The position numbers and the translations under genes are program-made. Positions 1 to 7,041 of a DNA stretch of 10,144 nucleotides are shown here, in pieces. Under the pieces are notes generated by a model. The model was not told the DNA's origin. It ran no database searches and worked only from the letters and a program-made list of their open reading frames with translations. Source of the stretch: Nitrososphaerales archaeon TH5895 (lineage in GTDB: Archaea; Thermoproteota; Nitrososphaeria; Nitrososphaerales; Nitrososphaeraceae); contig JAATVS010000701.1 in the NCBI GenBank assembly GCA_014523695.1, positions 1-10,144 on the forward strand, in the 5' to 3' direction. Every line of letters begins with the position of its first letter. Position 1 is the stretch's first letter.

Positions 1-191
1 CAGGGGTCTGTTGCTTGGACTGTGGTGTTTTTTCTGCTGTGGTTGCAGGGGTCTGTTGCTTGGACTGTGGTGTTTTTTCTGCTGTGGTTGCAGGGGTCTG
101 TTGCTTGGACTGTGGTGTTTTTTCTGCTGTGGTTGCAGGGATCTGTTGCTTGGACTGTGGTGTTTTTTCTGCTGTGGTTGCAGGGGTCTGT
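1..191 (-). repeat. 45-bp in-frame tandem repeat, four copies plus a partial
   Basis: Four head-to-tail 45-bp units begin at 1, 46, 91 and 136, followed by an 11-bp partial unit at 181. The only difference between the full copies is one base at 141, which changes ACC to ATC (Thr to Ile) on the minus strand. The array lies inside the minus-strand membrane-protein gene. Because 45 is a multiple of 3 it encodes the 15-residue unit ATTAEKTPQSKQQTP without disturbing the frame. The copies run to the left edge, so the true number is unknown. Near-identity implies recent expansion or active homogenisation. Confidence 0.95.
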
Positions 192-1666
192 GCAAGTATC
201 TCAATTGCCCCGCAGTAAATTGAGATAGCCTGAATCCCATCATAGGTTACCACCTTAATTCTCGATTTTTTCCTGAGCTCAACGTTATCGGGTATTTTTA
301 TATCGATTCTGTTGTCTTTCCATATTAGACTATTTTCTGGTTGTTCAGACATTTTCTCATCATCAATTAGCACTATCCCTTTCCCAATTCCCTCTGTGTC
401 GCCAAAATTGTCCCCGAACAGTGTAATCGAACGGCCGGTTTTACTGACAAACACGGAAGAGATCCTGACAGAGGTTCTTGAAGTAAATTTCCCAGCGAGG
501 TAGCCAGCTTGGCTCAATCCTGTTAAAGCTACAACAGTGGGTTCTATATTAGCTATCGTCAAATTTCTTAATATCTGAAGATCGGTAATTCCCAGATTGC
601 TTGTTATGCTATTAGATAAGTCATTAATATTCACCAAAGAAACAAAAAGGTAAACCCCGACACCAATAAACGTCCATATAAAAAGCTGATATCTGTACAA
701 TACAGGTTTACTATTTTCCATTAGCATAGTAGCGAATCCAGGCACGTTTGACGACAGCAACGGCAAACTCTTGGAAAGGGACCTATCATATTTTAATCTA
801 GATATTGCATTACCCGCAGTAGAAGTTGTAATACTGATTCCTAGGAAACCAAGTGTTTCAGGTGAAAGCGAAGCCATCCAATCAGTTTCTCCACCCGATA
901 TTCTAATTATATACAATGATAGAAATACAAATGCAATCACTATCGTCCAAACAAAAAGTTGGAACCTCCCTAGACTGGGATAGTAATCGCCTTCGCGAAG
1001 AATATCCCAAAAGCTTCCGTGATATGATTTCAGCGACTGTACAGTCGATTTAGGATCGCAGTTTTCGTCTACTGCATCTTGAGGCGTCAAGATTTCCTCT
1101 TTCTTGCCGGAATGAGTCCTCACTCTTGAGATAAGACGCGCTATAATAAACGTAATCAAGAATACTACTATTCCTGATATTCCTACGGCCATCCAAGGAT
1201 GCAAAAGTAAACGCGAAGTTGGTGTCAGGTCTACTAACACTCTGCCCACTTCAGTGATGGGACCATTTTCTGAAGTACTGATACTAAAGGTCAGAGAATC
1301 ATTTAGAGAAGATGAAGGAGTAGTAGGTGAGTACATTACTATCAGATCTTGCAAAGAAACATTCTCAAGAGGAACAAAGGCCTTTCCATGATTTGGCTTA
1401 TCGATAACACGGACCATGAATTCATTGTCGCTATAGGAGCTATTCACGAAGGAAGATAACGGGATTGTTATGTTAGCGTTCCCGTTTGCAGAAGCCGGAA
1501 CCACGGAATTAAGTATTACATTAGTTGCGGATCTTGGCACGGCCGCCATATTACTCGTGTTAGCAACATCCGCTTGCTTAACCATAGTCTGACCCAGCAC
1601 GTCGAGATTTGGTGGAACAATACTTAGCACCGATAATACCAAAACTATAATCTCAAAAATGTACAA
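1..1666 (-). CDS. Multi-pass membrane protein with signal peptide, outer Ig/cadherin-like domain, duplicated membrane module, TIG-like domain and repeat tail (C-terminus missing)
   Basis: The frame is open from a TTG at 1666 to the left edge, about 555 codons, with no stop reached. Residues 1-27 look like a signal peptide (hydrophobic run IIVLVLSVLSIV). TTG is chosen because an in-frame TAG lies three codons upstream, a TATA-like box sits about 32 nt upstream, and the first ATG (1585) would lose the signal. Residues 45-150 resemble bacterial Ig/cadherin-like domains (DKPNHGKA, then YSPTTP) and carry several N-x-S/T sites. Predicted membrane spans are 159-178, 237-254, 269-286, 328-345 and 376-392. 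The module [RY]-Q-L-F-[VI]-W-T followed later by L-x-G-[IL]-S occurs twice (235-287 and 326-392), as in uncharacterised membrane proteins carrying IPT domains. Residues 400-490 fit a TIG/IPT fold (ITLFGDNFG, IDIKIPDN). From 495 on comes the Thr/Pro/Gln/Lys-rich repeat tail. Positive charges after spans 1 and 5 would put the TIG domain and tail inside the cell. Function is unknown. Confidence 0.85.
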   Translation of the reverse strand, partial: MYIFEIIVLVLSVLSIVPPNLDVLGQTMVKQADVANTSNMAAVPRSATNVILNSVVPASANGNANITIPLSSFVNSSYSDNEFMVRVIDKPNHGKAFVPLENVSLQDLIVMYSPTTPSSSLNDSLTFSISTSENGPITEVGRVLVDLTPTSRLLLHPWMAVGISGIVVFLITFIIARLISRVRTHSGKKEEILTPQDAVDENCDPKSTVQSLKSYHGSFWDILREGDYYPSLGRFQLFVWTIVIAFVFLSLYIIRISGGETDWMASLSPETLGFLGISITTSTAGNAISRLKYDRSLSKSLPLLSSNVPGFATMLMENSKPVLYRYQLFIWTFIGVGVYLFVSLVNINDLSNSITSNLGITDLQILRNLTIANIEPTVVALTGLSQAGYLAGKFTSRTSVRISSVFVSKTGRSITLFGDNFGDTEGIGKGIVLIDDEKMSEQPENSLIWKDNRIDIKIPDNVELRKKSRIKVVTYDGIQAISIYCGAIEILAQTPATTAEKTPQSKQQIPATTAEKTPQSKQQTPATTAEKTPQSKQQTPATTAEKTPQSKQQTP

Positions 1667-1694
1667 TGTAATCTAGATCCATAACTGTCACGAT

Positions 1695-1702
1695 AATATA
1701 AA
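1695..1702 (-). promoter_or_regulatory. TATA-like box of the membrane-protein gene
   Basis: The minus strand reads TTTATATT here, within a very A+T-rich stretch. Its centre is about 32 nt before the TTG at 1666. That spacing fits an archaeal TATA box feeding a transcript with a leader of only a few bases, and no Shine-Dalgarno site is visible before the TTG. No transcription start is proven. Confidence 0.45.
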
Positions 1703-2302
1703 TATATTCTAAATTAGATGGTGATTATCAAAAGGCTGCGGAGCTAAACAAATTTGGAGAAAAGATCCGAACAATCACGTAATGACCAAAGCACAAACTC
1801 CACCTAACAAAAGTGTGGATAAACATAGATAATTTATTTGTGTCACGACTTACCTGCAATACAAATTCTGTTAGAAATTTCAAAAAAGATATTTCTCGTC
1901 TATGAATGTGCAAGCAACCACTCACCCATTTTTTATTATATTCAAAAATGATCGACAAGACCGGTCGTGTTTTAGCAGTTATCATACAAGATCTTAGTTG
2001 TTTTGTCTTGACCTCTTGAGTGTAACTCCGTTTCTTTGCTTTGGTAATCCCTACTCTATCGACTTTCTGGTTCAACAGTGTATTGCGAGCAACATGATTC
2101 TTTTAACCCGATTCTCTCTTTTGGTTCGAGTTAGAATGGTGTATCTCCAAGAGAAAAATTCTACCTATTAGTATTCATAGGGAATTCAAAACAGTCTTTA
2201 TCACACTGACGTCAGCATAGGCAATGGATTGTCCGCGACTAAATAGTGTCTTCAAGAAATTTTTAAATGTCAATAGATTCAATGCCAGGAAAATTGAATA
2301 CA
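1703..2302. other. Intergenic region without a convincing gene
   Basis: About 600 bases separate the oxidoreductase operon from the next minus-strand gene. A minus-strand frame is open from a TTG at 2075 to 1728 (115 codons). It has no ATG start, no ribosome binding site, no recognisable motif, and a composition rich in Cys, His, Trp and Phe that does not look selected. I see no tRNA, repeat or strong hairpin here. Confidence 0.5.
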
Positions 2303-2336
2303 CTATCACTGTCTGATAGGATGATAAAAAAATAAT
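2303..2336 (-). terminator. Probable transcription end of the TTR-like/GMC operon
   Basis: Directly after the oxidoreductase stop codon the minus strand carries ATTATTTTTTATC, including a run of six T. This is followed by a perfect 6-bp inverted repeat, CTATCA and TGATAG, with a 5-nt loop (2303-2319). Archaeal termination relies mainly on T-tracts, so the T-run is the more meaningful part. The hairpin lies after it and may protect the RNA 3' end or be incidental. Confidence 0.5.
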
Positions 2337-4949
2337 TTATCCTACTCGGTTTCTGTACGCAGATTCGTCTCCAATTCTTTTTAGGACGTAAGGGAGATAC
2401 ACACTGCCCCTCGACTTATCGACATGTAAAAAGCTTGGACCCTGAGGTAACCAACGAGTAATGAAACTCTCCTTCGAATAATACTTGCCCACCAGAATAT
2501 CATCATTGACGCGTCTAATCTCATCATGAAAAAAGTCACCAGTGAGATCTCGCATTTCTAGATGATCCTCTTTATCAGTGACTACAGCGGATCCAGCTAG
2601 TGCATTCCCAAATACATAATCATTCTTCAATATTTTGCCACCTTTGTCGTCATAATCGAAGTAGTATCTAAACCAAAACACAGTGTCGCTCCACATAGAA
2701 TCCGAAATGAGCCTGCCAGTCCAAATGCCTACCATGGATTCTAAAGATGGCTTCTTCATCTTACTGTATAGTAATTCGTGATCTTCCTCAGTCATGAACT
2801 CAAATGGGTACTTTCTTGACATTGAAAAGGTCAGGATTTCTCTACCCGGTCTAGGAGTACCCAAAAATGCCTTGCCCAACACTGTATTCTCATCGACTAT
2901 TTTCAGTACATCATAGAACTGGTTAAAAGGAAAGTCTTCGTACTCGAGCAGAATAACCTTTCCAAATCCCTCAAGTTCTTTCTCGGTGGGTCTATTCTTA
3001 GCAAATACTGGAGACTCAAATGGATGGGTTGTTCCAGCAATATCTGACGTATCACCCTTGGTAAATCTCTTCCAGAATCCACCAAAGTAGAGAAGAAGTG
3101 TATTTTGAATGTTACTATCTCGCGAATAAATTCCCTTCCAGTGGGTGTTATTGTAAATCATTAGGCTTTCTGGATCAAGTTTCCAATTACTGTCATCCAA
3201 TTTATCAGTTTGACTATTTACAAGCATGCTTGTATCAAATCTTGTCTTGGAAGATTCAAAAAATTCTGATAGCTCAATATTCGGACAGTACATTGGTTGC
3301 GTTATAGAGCATGTATTTCCTTGACCCCCACTTAATGGCAGATTTGAATAGCTATTATCCCAGTCTTTGATTATTCTTGATGCAACCATAGACGCTACCG
3401 TCATGACCGAAATCTGTGGATTCACGCCTACTGATGTGGGAAAAACACTGGCATCACAAACGAATAGATTCTTAAACCCATGCACTCTACAGTTAGAATC
3501 AACCACGGAATCTGATGGGGTGTTTCCAATCTTATTGCCCGACTGAGGATGTGCCGATCCTAAAAGAAGATTCTTCGGATCACCAAGTATCTTTTCAAGT
3601 AGCCTTGGAATGTCTTCTTCCTTCTCAATGATGGGCATCGCTCGGTGAGAATTTATGACTCTTCTTGCTCCAAGTGCAAACCACATCTTTGCCAATACTT
3701 CGACGCCCTTTGCAATCGCCTTGAGCTCCTTTTGAGATGGCTCGTAGCTCACACTCGCCCTCCCAGTGCTAGTTAATGCTACTCTTCCAATGTTGTCATC
3801 GCGTACAACTATTCCTGCCATCGCATAATTATTGAATCTTTGAATCAACCTTCTGTGTTCAGCTATCCCTCCTGCTGAGAGAGCAACAGAGAATTGAAAT
3901 AAAGGCAAAAAGATACTTTCAATCAAAAATTCGTCAGTATTATCATCGACATTATATTCCTCTCTTGTCAATTCCGTATTCCTTGTCACGCCAAAATCAT
4001 GTACTGTGTATGCCATTGGGATTCCTTGATTGCCCTTTATTTCATAATCAAAATCTCCTATTACTTCAACTCCGGGATGCAAACAGAGACCTAAACCAGC
4101 AGTATTCTGTGCTATCCCATTTTGAAGAAGAAGTTTGGAAGATGCGATAGCTCCTGCGCTTAACACGAATATCTTTGCATTGATTCTAACTCGGTATAAT
4201 TTCGTTCTATCTATATCAATAAAACTACCTTGAACTCCTTCAACAATGCCATTGCGAAAAATAATCTTTTCTATATTGCAGTTGCAATAAATTTTCATTG
4301 CGGGGTCAGGCTTACTTAAGGCACTATGTATGTAGGTGACAAGAACATTCTGTTTAGTCTCATAGTGACAACCGATATGACAGAAACCACACTGCATACA
4401 ATTGACGCAGTTTCTAAAGTTCTTGTTATGATTCCGTAACCCAAGTTTCTCTGCTCCTACTTTTAGCATTAAATTATTTCGATTTAGTTCACCCTCAGCC
4501 ACCTCTGTTACGTGAAGAATCTTATTAACTCGGTCTGTGTGATAGCCCCACTCCTCATCAGTAAAGTTTACGCCCATGTCTTTCCATTGGTCTCGAACCT
4601 TTTGTGGTGTATCAAAACAAACGGCATCATTAATGATTGTTGAACCACCTAGGCAGCAACCCTGAGCGATAGCTATTCTTAGATTGTCGGCAAAATTGAA
4701 TCCTGCATTCTTCCAAAGAAGGGGCATCATATCTAATTCACGTTGATTCATATCTTTTCCCTCGTAATACCCACCTTTTTCAATCAGAATCACGCTTCGT
4801 CCTGTCTCAGCAAGTTCCTTAGCTAGGACTGCGCCTGCAGCTCCGGATCCTATGATACACACATCTGCCCTTTTAACAATATCACTTTCGATGACCTCAT
4901 ATTTCTCGTTTCTATCGGTCAGTTTTTCGGTTCCGTAAATTATGCCCAT
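2337..4949 (-). CDS. GMC-family FAD-dependent oxidoreductase with a long duplicated C-terminal extension
   Basis: From the ATG at 4949 the protein has 870 residues. GMC flavoenzymes oxidise alcohols, sugars or sterols by hydride transfer to FAD. The N-terminus has the dinucleotide-binding motif GSGAAG (34-39) followed by IEKGG, and the GMC signature region CLGGSTIINDAV near residue 100. The conserved GMC C-terminal block is present: VVDSNCRVHGFKNLFVCDAS, with candidate active-site His467 (AHPQSG) and Asn510 (GVNPQ). Cysteines 181, 184, 187, 190 and 194 form a tight cluster (CVNCMQCGFCHIGC), as in the Cys-rich branch of GMC proteins that includes long-chain alcohol oxidases. The catalytic part ends near 530. 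The other 340 residues are unusual and contain two related segments (604-698 and 743-825). There is no signal peptide, so it is probably cytoplasmic. An upstream in-frame ATG at 4973 would add 8 residues, but only 4949 has a good ribosome binding site. The substrate is unknown. Confidence 0.93.
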   Translation of the reverse strand: MGIIYGTEKLTDRNEKYEVIESDIVKRADVCIIGSGAAGAVLAKELAETGRSVILIEKGGYYEGKDMNQRELDMMPLLWKNAGFNFADNLRIAIAQGCCLGGSTIINDAVCFDTPQKVRDQWKDMGVNFTDEEWGYHTDRVNKILHVTEVAEGELNRNNLMLKVGAEKLGLRNHNKNFRNCVNCMQCGFCHIGCHYETKQNVLVTYIHSALSKPDPAMKIYCNCNIEKIIFRNGIVEGVQGSFIDIDRTKLYRVRINAKIFVLSAGAIASSKLLLQNGIAQNTAGLGLCLHPGVEVIGDFDYEIKGNQGIPMAYTVHDFGVTRNTELTREEYNVDDNTDEFLIESIFLPLFQFSVALSAGGIAEHRRLIQRFNNYAMAGIVVRDDNIGRVALTSTGRASVSYEPSQKELKAIAKGVEVLAKMWFALGARRVINSHRAMPIIEKEEDIPRLLEKILGDPKNLLLGSAHPQSGNKIGNTPSDSVVDSNCRVHGFKNLFVCDASVFPTSVGVNPQISVMTVASMVASRIIKDWDNSYSNLPLSGGQGNTCSITQPMYCPNIELSEFFESSKTRFDTSMLVNSQTDKLDDSNWKLDPESLMIYNNTHWKGIYSRDSNIQNTLLLYFGGFWKRFTKGDTSDIAGTTHPFESPVFAKNRPTEKELEGFGKVILLEYEDFPFNQFYDVLKIVDENTVLGKAFLGTPRPGREILTFSMSRKYPFEFMTEEDHELLYSKMKKPSLESMVGIWTGRLISDSMWSDTVFWFRYYFDYDDKGGKILKNDYVFGNALAGSAVVTDKEDHLEMRDLTGDFFHDEIRRVNDDILVGKYYSKESFITRWLPQGPSFLHVDKSRGSVYLPYVLKRIGDESAYRNRVG

Positions 4950-5614
4950 TTGAACTCCTCCTGCCTTGGCCATATGATGACCTGATCATACGGTACTCTT
5001 CTAGGAAGTTTCGGCACCTGTGCTCCGTCGTAGCCTATGTTTCCAACCCGTGACTCTTCTGCCAAAAAACCAGTTAAGCTTGTGAGTATCGCAATGAATT
5101 GATCAAAATTATTTCGGCGATCCTCATATCCATTAATGAAATTACTTAAATCCTTCTTGATCTCTCCGGTAGGATCCCCATTATTCAATAAATCAAGATT
5201 AATTCTGTTTTCGATACCAATTAACTCTCCTACCTCAGCCAACATATTTAACATACGTCTAGCATTACCCGAATAGGGATCGGCCGCTTCAGGATTTGGA
5301 ACATTCCGATCAAGTCTTATGTGATATTCTATTTCCCTCTTTGTTTTGGCTTCCCCAGTTTCAAGCAGCTGTCTCTCCTTGTCATCTCTTACTACAAGAT
5401 ATATATCAGGCGTACCATCGAGCGTTTCCCAGAAATCATTAAATTTAGATTTATCGAAACGCATAACAAAAAAGCCATTAGAATCGGTATTTGTTTTTCC
5501 AAGGTCATCGTCAGGTTTTAAAACAGGATCCTTGTCAAACGCCTCTACATGCAAGCCGACAGCTGGAACCTGTTCTCTAGAAATAAGCTTTCCTTTCAAT
5601 TCAAAAGTTTCCAT
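4940..5614 (-). CDS. Transthyretin-like beta-sandwich protein with helical C-terminal half
   Basis: The protein has 224 residues. Residues 5-85 look like a transthyretin/carboxypeptidase-regulatory type beta-sandwich: G-K-L, then GLHVEAFDKDP, an acidic loop (27-38, DKDPVLKPDDDLG) that could bind Ca2+, then TDSNGFFVMRFD and TPDIYLVVRD. This order is common in small bacterial and archaeal proteins of unclear role. Residues 113-185 are predicted mainly helical, and the last 30 residues are rich in Pro and aromatics (PKLPRRVPYDQVIIWP). No signal peptide or membrane span is seen. It overlaps the GMC gene by 10 nt and comes first in the operon. By analogy with GMC dehydrogenases that need a small partner subunit, it may be a partner or scaffold for the oxidoreductase. 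That is inference from position only. The ATG at 5614 has no Shine-Dalgarno site, as expected of a leader-less first gene. Confidence 0.8.
   Translation of the reverse strand: METFELKGKLISREQVPAVGLHVEAFDKDPVLKPDDDLGKTNTDSNGFFVMRFDKSKFNDFWETLDGTPDIYLVVRDDKERQLLETGEAKTKREIEYHIRLDRNVPNPEAADPYSGNARRMLNMLAEVGELIGIENRINLDLLNNGDPTGEIKKDLSNFINGYEDRRNNFDQFIAILTSLTGFLAEESRVGNIGYDGAQVPKLPRRVPYDQVIIWPRQEEFKWA
4955..4961 (-). promoter_or_regulatory. Shine-Dalgarno site deciding the oxidoreductase start
   Basis: The minus strand reads GGAGGAG, then TTCAA, then the ATG at 4949: a strong site with a 5-nt spacer. It lies inside the last codons of the TTR-like gene, whose TAA (4940-4942) overlaps the new reading frame. 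No comparable site precedes the alternative ATG at 4973. The arrangement indicates translational coupling. Confidence 0.75.
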
Positions 5615-5640
5615 TCAGTGTGATTGGTGTCAGACATGAA

Positions 5641-5648
5641 TACATAAG
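5641..5648 (-). promoter_or_regulatory. Weak TATA-like box of the TTR-like/GMC operon
   Basis: The minus strand reads CTTATGTA, centred about 30 nt before the ATG at 5614, which suits a nearly leaderless transcript. A second candidate, the palindromic CTATATAG at 5677-5684, is a better TATA match but would give a leader of about 35-40 nt. I cannot choose between them from sequence alone. Confidence 0.3.
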
Positions 5649-6128
5649 ATTTATGGTAGTCCAAGGGACACTAGTACTATATAGATGACTCAACTTGCAG
5701 GACAATACAAAGCTGATGTAATGCATCTGTACTCCAATTTTCGGCGCCGAAAAATATTCCCCCGTTATTATCAAAAATAGCATCACATTTTCTCTATTGA
5801 TCATCAAAGCTCTATCAATATCGAGTTCGCAGGTTTAAACCCAGAAATGCTTCAGGTCGAGTAAAAGATGGAGACTACTTGACCTTCTTCTCTCAACGAC
5901 TAGAAGAGATTGTCGCAATATGACGTTATCGTATGATCTCACATTAGCTTAAAGGTTTCAAGCCCAGGCAATGGTGACGAAATGTGTCATAGAATTCATT
6001 CGCTTGTGTCCGTCTATTCCATTCTCGGACAATCGGGTACATTAGTAATTTCTAGAAATTTATCGTCTTTATTGAATTGTGCCAAGAAGAAGTTTAGTAA
6101 GACGCTTTCTATTTTTTGAAGGATCTAA
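5649..6128. other. Divergent intergenic region between the GMC operon and the NPP1-like gene
   Basis: About 550 bases lie between the starts at 5614 (minus) and 6161 (plus), enough for separate promoters and regulatory sites. It contains the GGCGCC palindrome at 5738-5753. It also holds one short, oddly protein-like minus-strand frame of 32 codons (5944-6042) with an ATG but no ribosome binding site or TATA box close by. I see no RNA gene. Confidence 0.5.
5738..5753. promoter_or_regulatory. Perfect 16-bp palindrome, candidate operator
   Basis: TTTTCGGC and GCCGAAAA form a perfect dyad with no spacer. It lies about 125 bp upstream of the TTR-like start and 410 bp upstream of the NPP1-like start, in A+T-rich surroundings where a GC-rich core stands out. 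A near copy with one mismatched pair occurs at 9438-9455. Such dyads commonly bind dimeric regulators. Which protein binds here is unknown. Confidence 0.45.
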
Positions 6129-6136
6129 TATAAAAG
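6129..6136 (+). promoter_or_regulatory. TATA box of the NPP1-like gene
   Basis: TATAAAAG is centred about 28 nt before the ATG at 6161. That is the spacing expected if transcription starts at or within a couple of bases of the start codon, and no Shine-Dalgarno site precedes the ATG. It is the clearest archaeal-type promoter in the window. Confidence 0.6.
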
Positions 6137-6160
6137 CAAAAACTGTCAACCAATGTCTTG

Positions 6161-6979
6161 ATGGACTTAACGGTAGGAAAGGCTCAAAATTTTGCTCTGG
6201 AAGAATATGACAGTCAGTTCAAAATATCGTCAATCGAGACTCATTTTTGCGACGAGCTAGCGGATATGTACAAACCGATAATCTATGGTGGAGATTACGC
6301 TGATCCGAAACCCGAAGGGATTTATTATCGAATACAATATAAGCATCCTCTTAAAGCACTATGTTTACAGTATTACGTCTATTGGCTTGAGCAGAATTGC
6401 TTAGGGCTGCTCCCTATAGCTGATCACAGGTATGATTATGAACCCATATTTATCTACGTCACGTTATCAAATGAATTCCCTATCGGAATTGTTAATGCGG
6501 GGTATAGTCGAGGCTTGGGTATGTCTTGCAGATTTCACAAGACTGAAATACGCATGAAAGAATTCAGCAACAGAGATTTTAGTGAATATGAATTCAACTA
6601 TAAAACTTCTCCATATCCTTACTATCCATTTGGAGGAGAAGAAGGGCTAGCAGGAAAGACTTGTATTAAGAAATACCCAATAGGAGGAGCGATTTACATG
6701 GACGAATTGCGGCCCCTTTTCGGAGTAACATCTTGTTCCCACGTATTCAGCGGTGCAGAAAAGGAACTTCGTGGTGTAGTATTACCCATACCTTTGAAGA
6801 GGCTAAATGACCAAGTCTTGCATGAGTGGTATTTTGAGCATCACAAGGATCCCAGAGAAGAACCATTTGGGCATGACGTTAGTGATGCGTTCGATTTCCC
6901 TTATATCAAGTATTGCGATCCTAAACCATTTGTTAAAAAGATCCGTATTTCCCGTACTGATAATGGCACAGAGAGTTAG
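6161..6979 (+). CDS. Protein with NPP1/Vps62-like HRYDYE motif, function unknown
   Basis: The protein has 272 residues from the ATG at 6161. A TTG directly before it would add one residue, but ATG and the TATA spacing favour 6161. Residues 89-94 read HRYDYE, flanked by a hydrophobic helix-like stretch (ALCLQYYVYWLEQN) and followed by a beta-strand (PIFIYVTL), then NAGYS and a histidine at 126. This order resembles the G-H-R-H-D-W-E block of NPP1/NLP proteins and the H-x-G-D-W-E block of Vps62-type proteins, where the acidic and His residues sit near a metal site. The match is by eye and covers only the core. There is no signal peptide, unlike secreted NLP proteins, so a toxin role is not supported. 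The second half is rich in Tyr, Pro, Gly and His (YPYYPFGGEEG, HEWYFEHHKD) and I do not recognise it. The gene is alone on its strand and divergent from the oxidoreductase operon. Confidence 0.8.
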   Translation: MDLTVGKAQNFALEEYDSQFKISSIETHFCDELADMYKPIIYGGDYADPKPEGIYYRIQYKHPLKALCLQYYVYWLEQNCLGLLPIADHRYDYEPIFIYVTLSNEFPIGIVNAGYSRGLGMSCRFHKTEIRMKEFSNRDFSEYEFNYKTSPYPYYPFGGEEGLAGKTCIKKYPIGGAIYMDELRPLFGVTSCSHVFSGAEKELRGVVLPIPLKRLNDQVLHEWYFEHHKDPREEPFGHDVSDAFDFPYIKYCDPKPFVKKIRISRTDNGTES

Positions 6980-7036
6980 GGTAATGCAAAGTGAAATTCA
7001 ATGACTGGGGATATAGAAGCAATTAAATGATAGTAA

Positions 7037-7041
7037 TTTTT
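7037..7041 (+). terminator. Possible T-tract terminator after the NPP1-like gene
   Basis: A run of five T followed by CCCC lies about 58 nt after the TAG at 6979, in otherwise featureless sequence. Short T-tracts can end archaeal transcripts, but T-runs are frequent in this A+T-rich window, and a longer one occurs at 7149-7155. Confidence 0.25.

Noticed and set aside
15..228. Plus-strand frames rich in Cys, Phe and Gly across the 45-bp repeats
   Set aside because: They are reverse readings of the tandem repeat inside the minus-strand membrane-protein gene, which has domains and a signal peptide.
1728..2075. 115-codon minus-strand frame between the two large genes
   Set aside because: It has only a TTG start with no ribosome binding site, no motif, and a composition heavy in Cys, His and aromatic residues. 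It looks like chance open sequence.
4950..4973. ATG at 4973 as the start of the GMC gene
   Set aside because: No Shine-Dalgarno site precedes it and it would increase the overlap to 34 nt. The ATG at 4949 has GGAGGAG at ideal spacing.
5951..5970. T-arm-like sequence (GGTTTCAAGCC) suggesting a tRNA
   Set aside because: No acceptor stem, anticodon arm or D-arm can be placed around it on either strand.
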